This document shows, in pieces, positions 54,252-64,000 of a stretch of 64,000 bases of DNA. The notes under the pieces were generated by a model. It saw only the letters and a list, made by a program, of their open reading frames with translations. It did no database searches and was not told where the DNA came from. The position numbers and the translations under genes were made by a program. Positions within the stretch are counted from its first letter, which is position 1. Every line of letters starts with the position of its first letter. The stretch comes from Micromonospora sp. CP22 (GTDB lineage Bacteria > Actinomycetota > Actinomycetes > Mycobacteriales > Micromonosporaceae), in NCBI RefSeq assembly GCF_009712475.1, contig NZ_VCJO01000003.1, positions 434,916 to 498,915 on the forward strand, read 5' to 3'.

Positions 54252-55751
54252 TCAGCCCTCGACGCCGAGACGCTCCAGGATCAGGGTGCGGACGGTCTGG
54301 GCGTCGGCCTGCCCACGGGTGGCCTTCATGACCGCGCCGACGAGCGCACCGGCCGCCGCCACCTTGCCGCTGCGGACCTTGTCGGCGATGGCCGAGTTGG
54401 CCGCGATCGCCTCGTCCACCGCCGCGGTCAGCGCGCCGGTGTCGGAGACGACCTCCAGCTTGCGGTTGGTCATGATCTCGGTCGGCGAACCCTCACCGGC
54501 GACCACGCCCTCCAGCACGGTACGGGCCAGCTTGTCGTTGAGCTTCCCGGCGTCGACCAGCCCTTGAAGCTCCGCGACCTGGGCCGGGGTGGCACCGACG
54601 TCGGCCAGTTCCACACCCGTCTCGTTGGCCCGCCGGGACAGCTCGCCCAGCCACCACTTGCGGGCCGCCGCCGGTGTCGCACCAGCCGCCACCGTGGCCT
54701 CGATCAGCTCGACCGCACCGGCGTTGAGCACCGACTGCATGTCCGCCTCGGACAGGCCCCAATCCTGCTGGAGCCGGCGGCGGTGCAGCCGGGGCAGCTC
54801 CGGCAGGGCGGCCTTCAGCTCCGCCACCCAGGCCGGGTCCGGCGCGAGCGGGACCAGGTCCGGCTCCGGGAAGTACCGGTAGTCGGTGGCGGTCTCCTTG
54901 GACCGCCCAGGGGTCGTGTCCCCGGTGTCCTCATGGAAGTGCCGGGTCTCCTGGGTGATCCGGCCTCCCGCGTCGAGGACGGCGGCCTGGCGCAGCATCT
55001 CGGACCGGACCGCCCGCTCCACCGAGCGCAGCGAGTTGACGTTCTTGGTCTCCGTCCGGGTGCCCCACTCCTGCCCCGGCAGGTTCAGCGAGGTGTTCAC
55101 GTCGCAGCGCAGGGAGCCTTCCTCCATGCGTACGTCGGAGACGCCCAGGCTGCGGATCACGTCGCGCAGCTCGGTGACGTACGCCCGCGCCACCTCCGGT
55201 GCCAACGCCCCGGTGCCCGGGATCGGCTTGGTGACGATCTCCACCAGCGGGATGCCCGCCCGGTTGTAGTCGACCAGCGACTCGGTGGCACCGTGGATCC
55301 GGCCGGTGGCACCGCCGACGTGCAGCGTCTTGCCGGTGTCCTCCTCCAGGTGCACCCGCTCGATGCCGATCCGCACCGTCTCGCCGTTGACGTCGACGTC
55401 CAGGTAACCGTCGACGCAGAGCGGCTCGTCGTACTGGCTGATCTGGAAGTTCTTCGGCATGTCCGGGTAGAAGTAGTTCTTCCGGGCGAACCGGCACCAC
55501 GTCGCGATGGAGCAGTTCAACGCCAGACCGATCCGGATGGTGGCCTCGATCGCGGCGGCGTTCGCCACCGGCAGGGAGCCGGGCAGCCCCAGGCAGACCG
55601 GGCAGACCCGGGTGTTCGGCTCGCCACCGAAGTCGGTCGGGCAGCCGCAGAACATCTTGGTGTTCGTGCCCAGCTCGACGTGCGTCTCCAGGCCGATCAC
55701 CGGCTCGTAGCGCGCGACGACCTCGTCGTACGCGGGCAGTGTCGTGGTCAT
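54252..55751 (-). CDS. gatB: Asp/Glu-tRNA(Asn/Gln) amidotransferase subunit B
   Basis: 499 aa. Binds misacylated tRNA and the kinase-like activation site. [35 protein letters not shown] (four Zn cysteines), [25 protein letters not shown] and [14 protein letters not shown] are diagnostic; a C-terminal YqeY-like domain follows. Third gene of gatCAB, 13 bp after gatA. Confidence 0.96.
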   Translation of the reverse strand: MTTTLPAYDEVVARYEPVIGLETHVELGTNTKMFCGCPTDFGGEPNTRVCPVCLGLPGSLPVANAAAIEATIRIGLALNCSIATWCRFARKNYFYPDMPKNFQISQYDEPLCVDGYLDVDVNGETVRIGIERVHLEEDTGKTLHVGGATGRIHGATESLVDYNRAGIPLVEIVTKPIPGTGALAPEVARAYVTELRDVIRSLGVSDVRMEEGSLRCDVNTSLNLPGQEWGTRTETKNVNSLRSVERAVRSEMLRQAAVLDAGGRITQETRHFHEDTGDTTPGRSKETATDYRYFPEPDLVPLAPDPAWVAELKAALPELPRLHRRRLQQDWGLSEADMQSVLNAGAVELIEATVAAGATPAAARKWWLGELSRRANETGVELADVGATPAQVAELQGLVDAGKLNDKLARTVLEGVVAGEGSPTEIMTNRKLEVVSDTGALTAAVDEAIAANSAIADKVRSGKVAAAGALVGAVMKATRGQADAQTVRTLILERLGVEG

Positions 55752-55764
55752 CTGTGCTCCTGCC

Positions 55765-57240
55765 TCACAGTGCCGGTGGGGTGAACGTGCCGACGGCGCT
55801 CTCCAACGCGGCGGCGACCCGGTACATCCGGTCGTCGGCCAGCGTCGGTGCCATCACCTGAAGTCCGACCGGCAGCCCGTCGGAGAGCCCGCACGGCACC
55901 GAGATGCCCGGTCCGCCGTACAGGTTGCTCGGAATGGTGAACAGGTCGGCAAGGTACATCTGGTACGGGTCGGAGGTACGCGCGCCGAGGGGGAAGGCGA
56001 CGAACGGGGTGGTCGGCGAGATCAGCGCGTCGACCCGTTCGAACGCGGCGGTGAAGTCGCGGGTGATCAGCGTACGGACCTTCTGTGCCTGCCCGTAGTA
56101 GGCGTCGTAGTAGCCCGAGGAGAGCGCGTACGTGCCGAGCATGATGCGGCGCTTGACCTCGGGGCCGAAGCCGGCCTCCCGGGTCAGCGACATGACCTCC
56201 TCCAGCGACCGGTTGCCGTCGTCGCCGGTCCGCAGCCCGAACCGGACGCCGTCGAAGCGGGCCAGGTTCGAGGAGCATTCGCTGGGCGCGATCAGGTAGT
56301 ACGCCGGCAGCGCGTAGCGGAAGTGCGGGCAGGAGACCTCGACGATCTCCGCGCCGAGTTTGGTCAACGTGGCGACGGCCTCGTTGAAGGCGGCGGTCAC
56401 CCCGGGCTCCGCTCCCTCGCCGCCGAACTCGGTGACGATGCCGAGGCGTACCCCGCTCAGGTCGCCGGTCGCGCCGAGCTTCGCCGCGGCCACCACGTCC
56501 GGCACCGGGGCCGGGATGGAGGTGGAGTCACGCGGATCGTGCCCGCCGATCGCCGCGTGCAGCAGCGCCGCGTCGAGCACGGTACGCGCGCACGGGCCGG
56601 GAGTGTCCAGCGAGGAGGAGAAGGCCACCAGGCCGTACCGGGAGGTGCCGCCGTAGGTCGGCTTCGCGCCGACGGTGCCGGTGACCGCGCCGGGCTGGCG
56701 GATCGAGCCTCCGGTGTCCGAGCCGATCGCCAGCGGCGCCTCGTACGCGGCGAGCGCCGCGGCGCTTCCCCCACCGGAGCCGCCCGGGATGCGGTCGGTG
56801 TCCCAGGGGTTGCGGGTCGGCCCGTACGCCGAGTACTCCGTGGAGGAGCCCATCGCGAACTCGTCCATGTTGGTCTTGCCGAGCATCACCGTGCCGGCGG
56901 CGCGCAGCCGCTCCACGATCGTCGAGTCGTACGGCGGACGCCAACCTTCGAGGATCTTCGACCCGACGGTGGTCGGCACGCCCTTGGTGGTGAGCACGTC
57001 CTTGACCGCGACCGGCACACCGGCCAGCGGGCCCAGTTCCTCACCGGCTGCCCGACGGGCGTCGATGTCCCGGGCGGCGGCCAACGCGCCTTCGGTGTCG
57101 ACGTGCAGGAAGGCGTTGATCCGGCCGTCGACGGCGGCGATCCGGTCCAGGTGGGCCTGGGTGACCTCGACGGCGGAGGCCGCACCGGTGGCGACGAGCC
57201 CGGCGATCTGCGTCGCGGTCATTGCGGTGACATCGGTCAT
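55765..57240 (-). CDS. gatA: Asp/Glu-tRNA(Asn/Gln) amidotransferase subunit A
   Basis: 491-aa amidase-signature glutaminase that delivers ammonia to Gat[12 protein letters not shown] (catalytic Lys), [14 protein letters not shown] and [13 protein letters not shown] (Ser-cis-Ser-Lys triad) are intact. ATG 57240 overlaps the gatC stop by 4 bp (ATGA). Confidence 0.96.
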   Translation of the reverse strand: MTDVTAMTATQIAGLVATGAASAVEVTQAHLDRIAAVDGRINAFLHVDTEGALAAARDIDARRAAGEELGPLAGVPVAVKDVLTTKGVPTTVGSKILEGWRPPYDSTIVERLRAAGTVMLGKTNMDEFAMGSSTEYSAYGPTRNPWDTDRIPGGSGGGSAAALAAYEAPLAIGSDTGGSIRQPGAVTGTVGAKPTYGGTSRYGLVAFSSSLDTPGPCARTVLDAALLHAAIGGHDPRDSTSIPAPVPDVVAAAKLGATGDLSGVRLGIVTEFGGEGAEPGVTAAFNEAVATLTKLGAEIVEVSCPHFRYALPAYYLIAPSECSSNLARFDGVRFGLRTGDDGNRSLEEVMSLTREAGFGPEVKRRIMLGTYALSSGYYDAYYGQAQKVRTLITRDFTAAFERVDALISPTTPFVAFPLGARTSDPYQMYLADLFTIPSNLYGGPGISVPCGLSDGLPVGLQVMAPTLADDRMYRVAAALESAVGTFTPPAL

Positions 57241-57542
57241 GAGGCCACATCCTCGTCCAGGATCCGCGGTACGCGGAACCGCTGCTCCTCCGCGTCGGGG
57301 GCACCCGACAACGCTTCCTCGGGTGTCAGGCACGGCGTCACGACGTCCGCGCGGAGCACGTTGGTCAGCGGCACCGAGTGGGACGTCGGCGGGATGTCCG
57401 CGGCGGCGACCTCGCCCACCTGCGCGACCGACTGAAGGATCACATCGAGCTGACCGGCGAAGGTGTCCAGCTCCTCCTCCGTCACGGCGAGCCGCGACAG
57501 TCGCGCCAGGTGCGCGACCTCCTCGCGGGAGATGGCGGCCAT
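57237..57542 (-). CDS. gatC: Asp/Glu-tRNA(Asn/Gln) amidotransferase subunit C
   Basis: 101 aa, the small belt that clamps GatA to Gat[23 protein letters not shown] at the N-terminus and the LRADVV / FRVPRIL C-terminus are typical. ATG 57542 with AAGGGGGC 4-5 nt upstream. First gene of gatCAB. Confidence 0.95.
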   Translation of the reverse strand: MAAISREEVAHLARLSRLAVTEEELDTFAGQLDVILQSVAQVGEVAAADIPPTSHSVPLTNVLRADVVTPCLTPEEALSGAPDAEEQRFRVPRILDEDVAS

Positions 57543-57729
57543 CGGTGCCCCCTTCGTGGCTGTACTGCGTCTGCCTGACCTGCGCCCACCGCCGCCGGGT
57601 ACCCGACGCGCGGTGACGGCAGCGAGTCTATTGTTTCCCGCCCGGCGGGCCGGTGCCGCCTCCCCGAGCGCCCGGCCCGGCTGCTCCCGCCTCGACCGAC
57701 GCCACCGGTCCCGGGCGGCTCCACCGGGG

Positions 57730-60147
57730 TCAGCGGGCGTGTCGGCGCGGTGCCTCCGCCTCGTCGTGGCCGCCGAGCGGGCGCAGCGGGCGGTACCGGG
57801 CCAACCAGGCGACCAGTTCCTCCGCCGGCATCGGCCGGGCGTAGAACCAGCCCTGGGCGGCGTCGCAACCGGCCGTGTGCAGCATCCGCCAGGTCCGCTC
57901 GTCCTCCACACCCTCGGCCACCACCCGCAGTCCCAGCGCCTTGGCCAGCTCGATCGTGGACCGGACGATCGCCGCGTCGTCCGGGTCCTCCGCCATGCCG
58001 AGGACGAACGATCGGTCGACCTTCACCTCCGACAGCGGCAGCCGGCGCAGGTGCTGTAGCGAGGAGTAACCGGTGCCGAAGTCGTCCAGCGCGATGCCCA
58101 CCCCGATCCGGTGCAGCCGGGTGATGGTGGTCAGCACCCGGCGCGGGTCGGCCATCAGCGCACCCTCGGTGATCTCCAGTTGCAGCCGCTCGGGGGCCAC
58201 GCCGTAGCGGACGAGGCGGTCGGCGATCTGGTCGGCGATCTCCCCGGTGTGCAGGTCCCGCACGCTGACGTTGACCGCCGCCCGCAACCCGATACCGGCG
58301 GCCGACCATTTGGCGAGCTGCTCCACCACGTCGTCGACGACGCGGCGGGTGAGCAGCCGCATCACCGCGCTCTGCTCGGCGACCCGGATCAGTTCCTCCG
58401 GGTCGACCATGCCCCGGCGTGGGTGTCGCCAGCGCAGCAACGCCTCCACCCCGACCACCTCGCCGGTGGCGATGGCGACCTGCGGCTGGTAATACAACAT
58501 GATCTCGCCCGCGTCGATGCCCGGCTCGACGCCGGGTCGGTCGTCGGGGGACCGTTCGGCGGCGGGCCGGTCGACGGGGGTCGGCAGCTCCGCACCGCCG
58601 TCTACCGCGTCGTCCGCTCGCCCGGTCCGGGTCGCCCGGCGCAGGGTCGGGTCCGCGCCGGTGATGATCCGGGCGATCAGCTCGTCGTCGTGGTCCACCA
58701 ACCGGGGGCGTCGCCGCCGCCGGCTCCACCATCGGGTACCGGTCGACTCCTCCACCGAGGCGACGGGCAGGACCGCCCCGTCCCCGCCGCGTACGGTGCC
58801 CACCTCGTCCGGTACGGACCCGTCCGCCCGCCCCGACGCACCGGCCTCCAGCACCCGGCGCAGGTCGGCCAGCAGGCTCAACCCCTCGGCGGAGTGGTGG
58901 TCGGACTCGGCGGTGTAGACGGCCACCGTGTCGTTGCGGTGCTTCGCGTCGTACATCGCCACGTCCGCGTGCCGCATCAGGGTGGCGAAGTCCCGACCGT
59001 GTTCCGGGTAGAGGGCGATGCCGATGGAGCCACCGACGTCCAGGGGCAGCCCGTCCAGTGGCACCGGCTCGGCGAGAGCCTGGACGACCTGGTCGGCCAA
59101 CGCGCGGGCCTCGCCGACGTCGGTCAGCCCGGTCATCACGATCGCGAACTCGTCGCCACCGAGCCGGGCGACCATCTGCGGGGGCGCGACCACGTCGGTC
59201 AACCGGGCGCTGACCTCCACCAGGAGGCGGTCGCCTACCGCGTGGCCGAGCGCGTCGTTGACGTTCTTGAAGCGGTCCAGGTCGATCAGCAGCAGGGCGA
59301 GGCGGGTGTCGGGCTCGCCTCGGGCGGCACGCTCGGCGTGTCGGTGCACCTGCTCGTTGACCTCCGCGAGCAACGCCTTGCGGTTGGGTAGCCCGGTGAG
59401 CGGGTCGAGCGCGGCCAACTGGTGCTGCTCCACGGTGAGCCGGGCCATCCGGTAGACCGCGAACAGCGGCACCAGCACCAGCGGCACCAGGGCGGCACTC
59501 GCCCTCGCGGCGGTGACCAGCACCGGCGCGAGCAGCAACAACGACCCGGTGGAGAGCAGCTCGAAGGGCAGGCCGCGCCACGCGTTGGGCCACCACCGCT
59601 CGCCGAAGCGCAGTCGCACCGCGGCGGTGACCAAGCCGTAGTTGACCGCGAACCAGGCGACCCCGGCACCGCCGATCGCGGCGATGTCGGTCCAGCCCAA
59701 CGCCCCGCCGTCGTAGACACCGCCCGGCCCGAGCCGGGTCATCGCGTACGCGGCGGACAGCGAGCAGGCGTACTGCCCGGCGTTGAAGGCGGTCCGCCAG
59801 GGCGCGTGCCGCATCCTGACACCCGACACCACCACGGCGATCGTCTGCACCGCGACCGCGGGGCCGAGCCCCCAGCCGAGCAGGATCGCGAAGGTGAAGC
59901 AGGTCGAGGGGAAGACGGCCGAGGAGGACTGCCGTCGACCGGGCGGCAGGAAGGGGCGCGCGTCGCAGGCCACGGCGAGCACCCCCATCGTCCAGAACGC
60001 CGCCGGCAGGTCAGGCAGGGTCGAGGCGAGGGACACCAGCCCGTTCGCCGAGACGAGCACGGCCACCAGGACGACGGCCGCGACGAACGTCGAGAACTGC
60101 GCGGTCCGCCCGGGCGGCACGAGGTTGCGCGGATCGGGCGACTCCAT
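57730..60147 (-). CDS. Membrane GGDEF-EAL cyclic-di-GMP protein with long inter-domain insert
   Basis: 805 aa. About six membrane helices (residues ~15-255), then [17 protein letters not shown], intact RLGGDEF (~330), a ~115-residue low-complexity insert rich in Arg/Asp (for example [18 protein letters not shown]), and an EAL domain ([14 protein letters not shown] ~566, [42 protein letters not shown]). Both catalytic motifs are complete. ATG 60147 with GGGAGG 4 nt upstream. Lies between gatC and ligA. Confidence 0.92.
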   Translation of the reverse strand: MESPDPRNLVPPGRTAQFSTFVAAVVLVAVLVSANGLVSLASTLPDLPAAFWTMGVLAVACDARPFLPPGRRQSSSAVFPSTCFTFAILLGWGLGPAVAVQTIAVVVSGVRMRHAPWRTAFNAGQYACSLSAAYAMTRLGPGGVYDGGALGWTDIAAIGGAGVAWFAVNYGLVTAAVRLRFGERWWPNAWRGLPFELLSTGSLLLLAPVLVTAARASAALVPLVLVPLFAVYRMARLTVEQHQLAALDPLTGLPNRKALLAEVNEQVHRHAERAARGEPDTRLALLLIDLDRFKNVNDALGHAVGDRLLVEVSARLTDVVAPPQMVARLGGDEFAIVMTGLTDVGEARALADQVVQALAEPVPLDGLPLDVGGSIGIALYPEHGRDFATLMRHADVAMYDAKHRNDTVAVYTAESDHHSAEGLSLLADLRRVLEAGASGRADGSVPDEVGTVRGGDGAVLPVASVEESTGTRWWSRRRRRPRLVDHDDELIARIITGADPTLRRATRTGRADDAVDGGAELPTPVDRPAAERSPDDRPGVEPGIDAGEIMLYYQPQVAIATGEVVGVEALLRWRHPRRGMVDPEELIRVAEQSAVMRLLTRRVVDDVVEQLAKWSAAGIGLRAAVNVSVRDLHTGEIADQIADRLVRYGVAPERLQLEITEGALMADPRRVLTTITRLHRIGVGIALDDFGTGYSSLQHLRRLPLSEVKVDRSFVLGMAEDPDDAAIVRSTIELAKALGLRVVAEGVEDERTWRMLHTAGCDAAQGWFYARPMPAEELVAWLARYRPLRPLGGHDEAEAPRRHAR

Positions 60148-60291
60148 CACACCTCCCGGCACGAGACCGGCCCGTGGTCTCACGCGCCGTGCCCCAATGA
60201 AACGCCCTACCACCCACTTAACCGCCGCGACAGCCACGAATCGGTCGTAGTCGTAATTAAGTTGGTATCTGACAGAGTGTCGTAAAGATCG

Positions 60292-62466
<2,175 letters not shown>

Positions 62467-62577
62467 CTACCTCCGCACGGTAGTCCCCGGGTGGGACAAC
62501 CGTGCCACGCGACCGGCGCTGCGCGCGGCCGGTCACCGGATCCCGGCGTTACCGGCCCCTGGCGGTCCGCCGTGGGG

Positions 62578-63579
62578 TCAGGCGTACGCCTCGACCAGCG
62601 CGGCGAGTTGGTCCGCGTACTCGATCCGCCCCGCCCACTCGGTCGGCCAGCCGGACATGCCGTGGGCCGCGCCGACGAAGGCTCCGGCGAGGGCCGCGAT
62701 CGAGTCGGAGTCACCGGCGGTCCGGGCACCCCGGACGAGCGCGTCGACCGGGCTGTCGGCGTGCCGGATGGCGCAGTACAGGGCCGTCACGAGGGCTTCC
62801 TCGGCAATCCAGCCCTCACCGGTGAGCCGGCACGGGTCACCGCCGTCGTCCGGAGCCGCCAGCGCCGCGTCGAGTCGCGCCAGCGCCCGCCGGCACTCGT
62901 GCCAGCCCAGGGCGATGAACTCCTCGGGCGTGGCGGCATCCGTTCGCCGCCACAGCTCGCCGAGCCAGTCGGCCCGGTAGACGCCATGCTGTTGCTGGCA
63001 CCGTACGGCGAGCAGGCCCGGCAGGTCGGCCGGCGCGGCACCGTCGACCAGCAGCCGGACCGCGTACGCGGTCAGCTCGCTGGCCGCCAGGCCGGTCGGA
63101 TGCCCGTGGGTGAGACCGGCCTGGAGTTGGGCCAGCCCGGCGAGGACGTCGAGGTCGACGTCGAGCAGCCCGACCGGGGTGACCCGCATGTTCGCCCCGC
63201 ACCCCTTCGACCCGGCCTCGGTGGCCTGCTGCCAGGGCAACCCCCGGGACAGTTCGGCGCAGGCCCGCAGGCAGGTCATCCCCGGCGCGCGGTTGTTGTC
63301 CGGGCTGGCCGCCCAGTCCAGGAAGCGACGACGCAGCAGCGGCTCCACCGCCTCGGCGGTGTACGTCGGCGCGTCCCGCAGCGCCCAGGCCACCGCCAGC
63401 GCCATCTGGGTGTCGTCGGTGACCAGTGCCGGGTCGCCGACAAGCTCCCGGGGGCCGCTCGGACCGAACCGCCGGTCGATCTCGGCGACGGTGAGGAACT
63501 CGGTGGGTTTGCCGAGCGCGTCGCCGTAGGCCAGGCCGAAGAGCGAACCGGCGGCGCGCCGAGAGGCAGGGCTGATCAT
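62578..63579 (-). CDS. ADP-ribosylglycohydrolase family protein
   Basis: 333 aa, DraG/ARH-type hydrolase. Metal-binding motifs: AYGDALG, VTDDTQMALA (DDT), SPDNNRAPG, GSKGCGANMRVTPVG and GDSDSIAALAGAFVGA (D-S-D). Removes ADP-ribose from proteins or nucleic acids; no partner ADP-ribosyltransferase is adjacent. ATG 63579. Confidence 0.9.
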   Translation of the reverse strand: MISPASRRAAGSLFGLAYGDALGKPTEFLTVAEIDRRFGPSGPRELVGDPALVTDDTQMALAVAWALRDAPTYTAEAVEPLLRRRFLDWAASPDNNRAPGMTCLRACAELSRGLPWQQATEAGSKGCGANMRVTPVGLLDVDLDVLAGLAQLQAGLTHGHPTGLAASELTAYAVRLLVDGAAPADLPGLLAVRCQQQHGVYRADWLGELWRRTDAATPEEFIALGWHECRRALARLDAALAAPDDGGDPCRLTGEGWIAEEALVTALYCAIRHADSPVDALVRGARTAGDSDSIAALAGAFVGAAHGMSGWPTEWAGRIEYADQLAALVEAYA

Positions 63580-63747
63580 GAAAGCGATGATGCCCCGCCG
63601 TCGCCAGCCCGCGCAGCACCGGACGTACCGCGACCGACAGCGCTGCCGGTGCCCGGCGACCTCGGCGCGAACCGGCACTGCCCTGGAATCCACCCCGGTA
63701 TCCAGGGCAGGCCGCGTCGCCGCCGGTCGTCGGCGGAGCCGGGGCGG

Positions 63748-64000
63748 TCAGTCCCAGCAGAGGCAGAACGGGTGACCGGCCGGGTCGGCGTACACCCGGA
63801 ATCCCTCACCGTCGCCGGGGAGCCGGCGGGCGCCCAGGGCCAGGACCGCCTTCTCCGCTGCCTCGATGTCGTCCACCGTCACGTCGAGGTGGAACTGCTG
63901 GGGCCGCTCCGGATCGGGCCAGGCCGGCGGACGCAGATCGGGTGCCCGCTGGAAGGCCAGTCGTGGCAGGTGACCGGGTGGCCCGCCGAGCACCACCCAG
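63748..64000 (-). CDS. VOC-family protein (partial, N-terminus outside window)
   Basis: The frame is open to the right edge (…WVVLGGPPGHLPRLAFQRAPD). The C-terminal module FHLDVTVDDIEAAEKAVLALGA, then FRVYADPAGHPFCLCWD, is the single-domain glyoxalase-like type typical of actinomycetes. Not related in sequence detail to the VOC protein at 34944. Function unknown. Confidence 0.8.
   Translation of the reverse strand, partial: WVVLGGPPGHLPRLAFQRAPDLRPPAWPDPERPQQFHLDVTVDDIEAAEKAVLALGARRLPGDGEGFRVYADPAGHPFCLCWD

Noticed and set aside
53748..55784. 678-aa plus-strand frame opposite the ThDP enzyme and gatB
   Set aside because: Shadow of two well-supported minus-strand genes; composition typical of antisense high-GC frames.

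Overview
The window is high-GC actinobacterial chromosome, most likely Micromonospora or a close Micromonosporaceae relative. This rests on the GC-rich codon use, frequent GTG/TTG starts, many apparently leaderless promoters, a mycobacterial-type HupB with a lysine-rich tail, and the core gene order. From memory of that genome, the core runs parallel to the M. tuberculosis Rv2986c-Rv3014c block: hupB, leuD, leuC, an IclR regulator, tRNA-Glu/Gln, an FAH-family hydrolase, leuB, serA, ilvC, ilvN, ilvB, gatBAC and ligA, with lineage-specific genes inserted. No phage, insertion sequence, CRISPR array or secondary-metabolite cluster is visible.

Layout. 1-1460: partial membrane-anchored endonuclease/exonuclease/phosphatase (EEP) gene. 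1.6-5.2 kb: hupB, leuDC and the divergent regulator ndgR. 5.2-5.9 kb: an inverted repeat, two identical tRNA-Glu(CTC) genes and tRNA-Gln(CTG). 5.9-10 kb: FAH hydrolase, a secreted/membrane protein, a glycosylase-annotated protein and arfB. 10-14 kb: MoxR, DUF58, VWA and HtrA-like protease, an overlapping operon. 14-15.5 kb: a small secreted protein and a frameshifted EEP remnant. 15.5-32.9 kb: the branched-chain amino acid and serine block (cimA, ilvE, leuB, serA, ilvC, ilvN, ilvB, ilvD), interleaved with a PRC-barrel protein, a tyrosine phosphatase, an ApbE-like protein and a GGDEF-EAL protein. 33-48 kb: accessory genes (hemerythrin, DUF4037, AraC/VOC pair, small wHTH plus membrane coiled-coil pair, AbfB-domain anchor, ArsR-SulP, beta-mannosidase/LacI, degenerate GGDEF-EAL, PH domain). 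47.7-54.1 kb: a hydroxyacid dehydrogenase, a PQQ-type sugar dehydrogenase lipoprotein, a metallophosphoesterase and an AceE-like ThDP enzyme. 54.2-64 kb: gatBAC, a third GGDEF-EAL protein, ligA, an ADP-ribosylglycohydrolase and a partial VOC protein.

How it works together. Almost the whole Ile/Val/Leu pathway is here: citramalate synthase (cimA) supplies 2-ketobutyrate; leuCD and leuB serve both the citramalate and leucine branches; ilvBN, ilvC, ilvD and ilvE complete Ile/Val/Leu; leuA is not seen. The best regulatory reading is two transcription attenuators, neither annotatable by normal gene calling. One is ahead of ilvBNC, with an 11-codon leader (L-R-V-L). The other is ahead of cimA, with a 10-codon leader carrying tandem ATT Ile codons. 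Each is followed by an intrinsic terminator just before the first structural gene. The ndgR/leuC intergenic region is 37 bp with back-to-back, apparently leaderless promoters, so one regulator site could control both genes.

Other points: three GGDEF/EAL proteins lie within about 32 kb, one with both key motifs eroded; a long inverted repeat is shared by two distant intergenic regions; a gltX gene is absent from the slot beside the tRNA-Glu genes where it sits in relatives.
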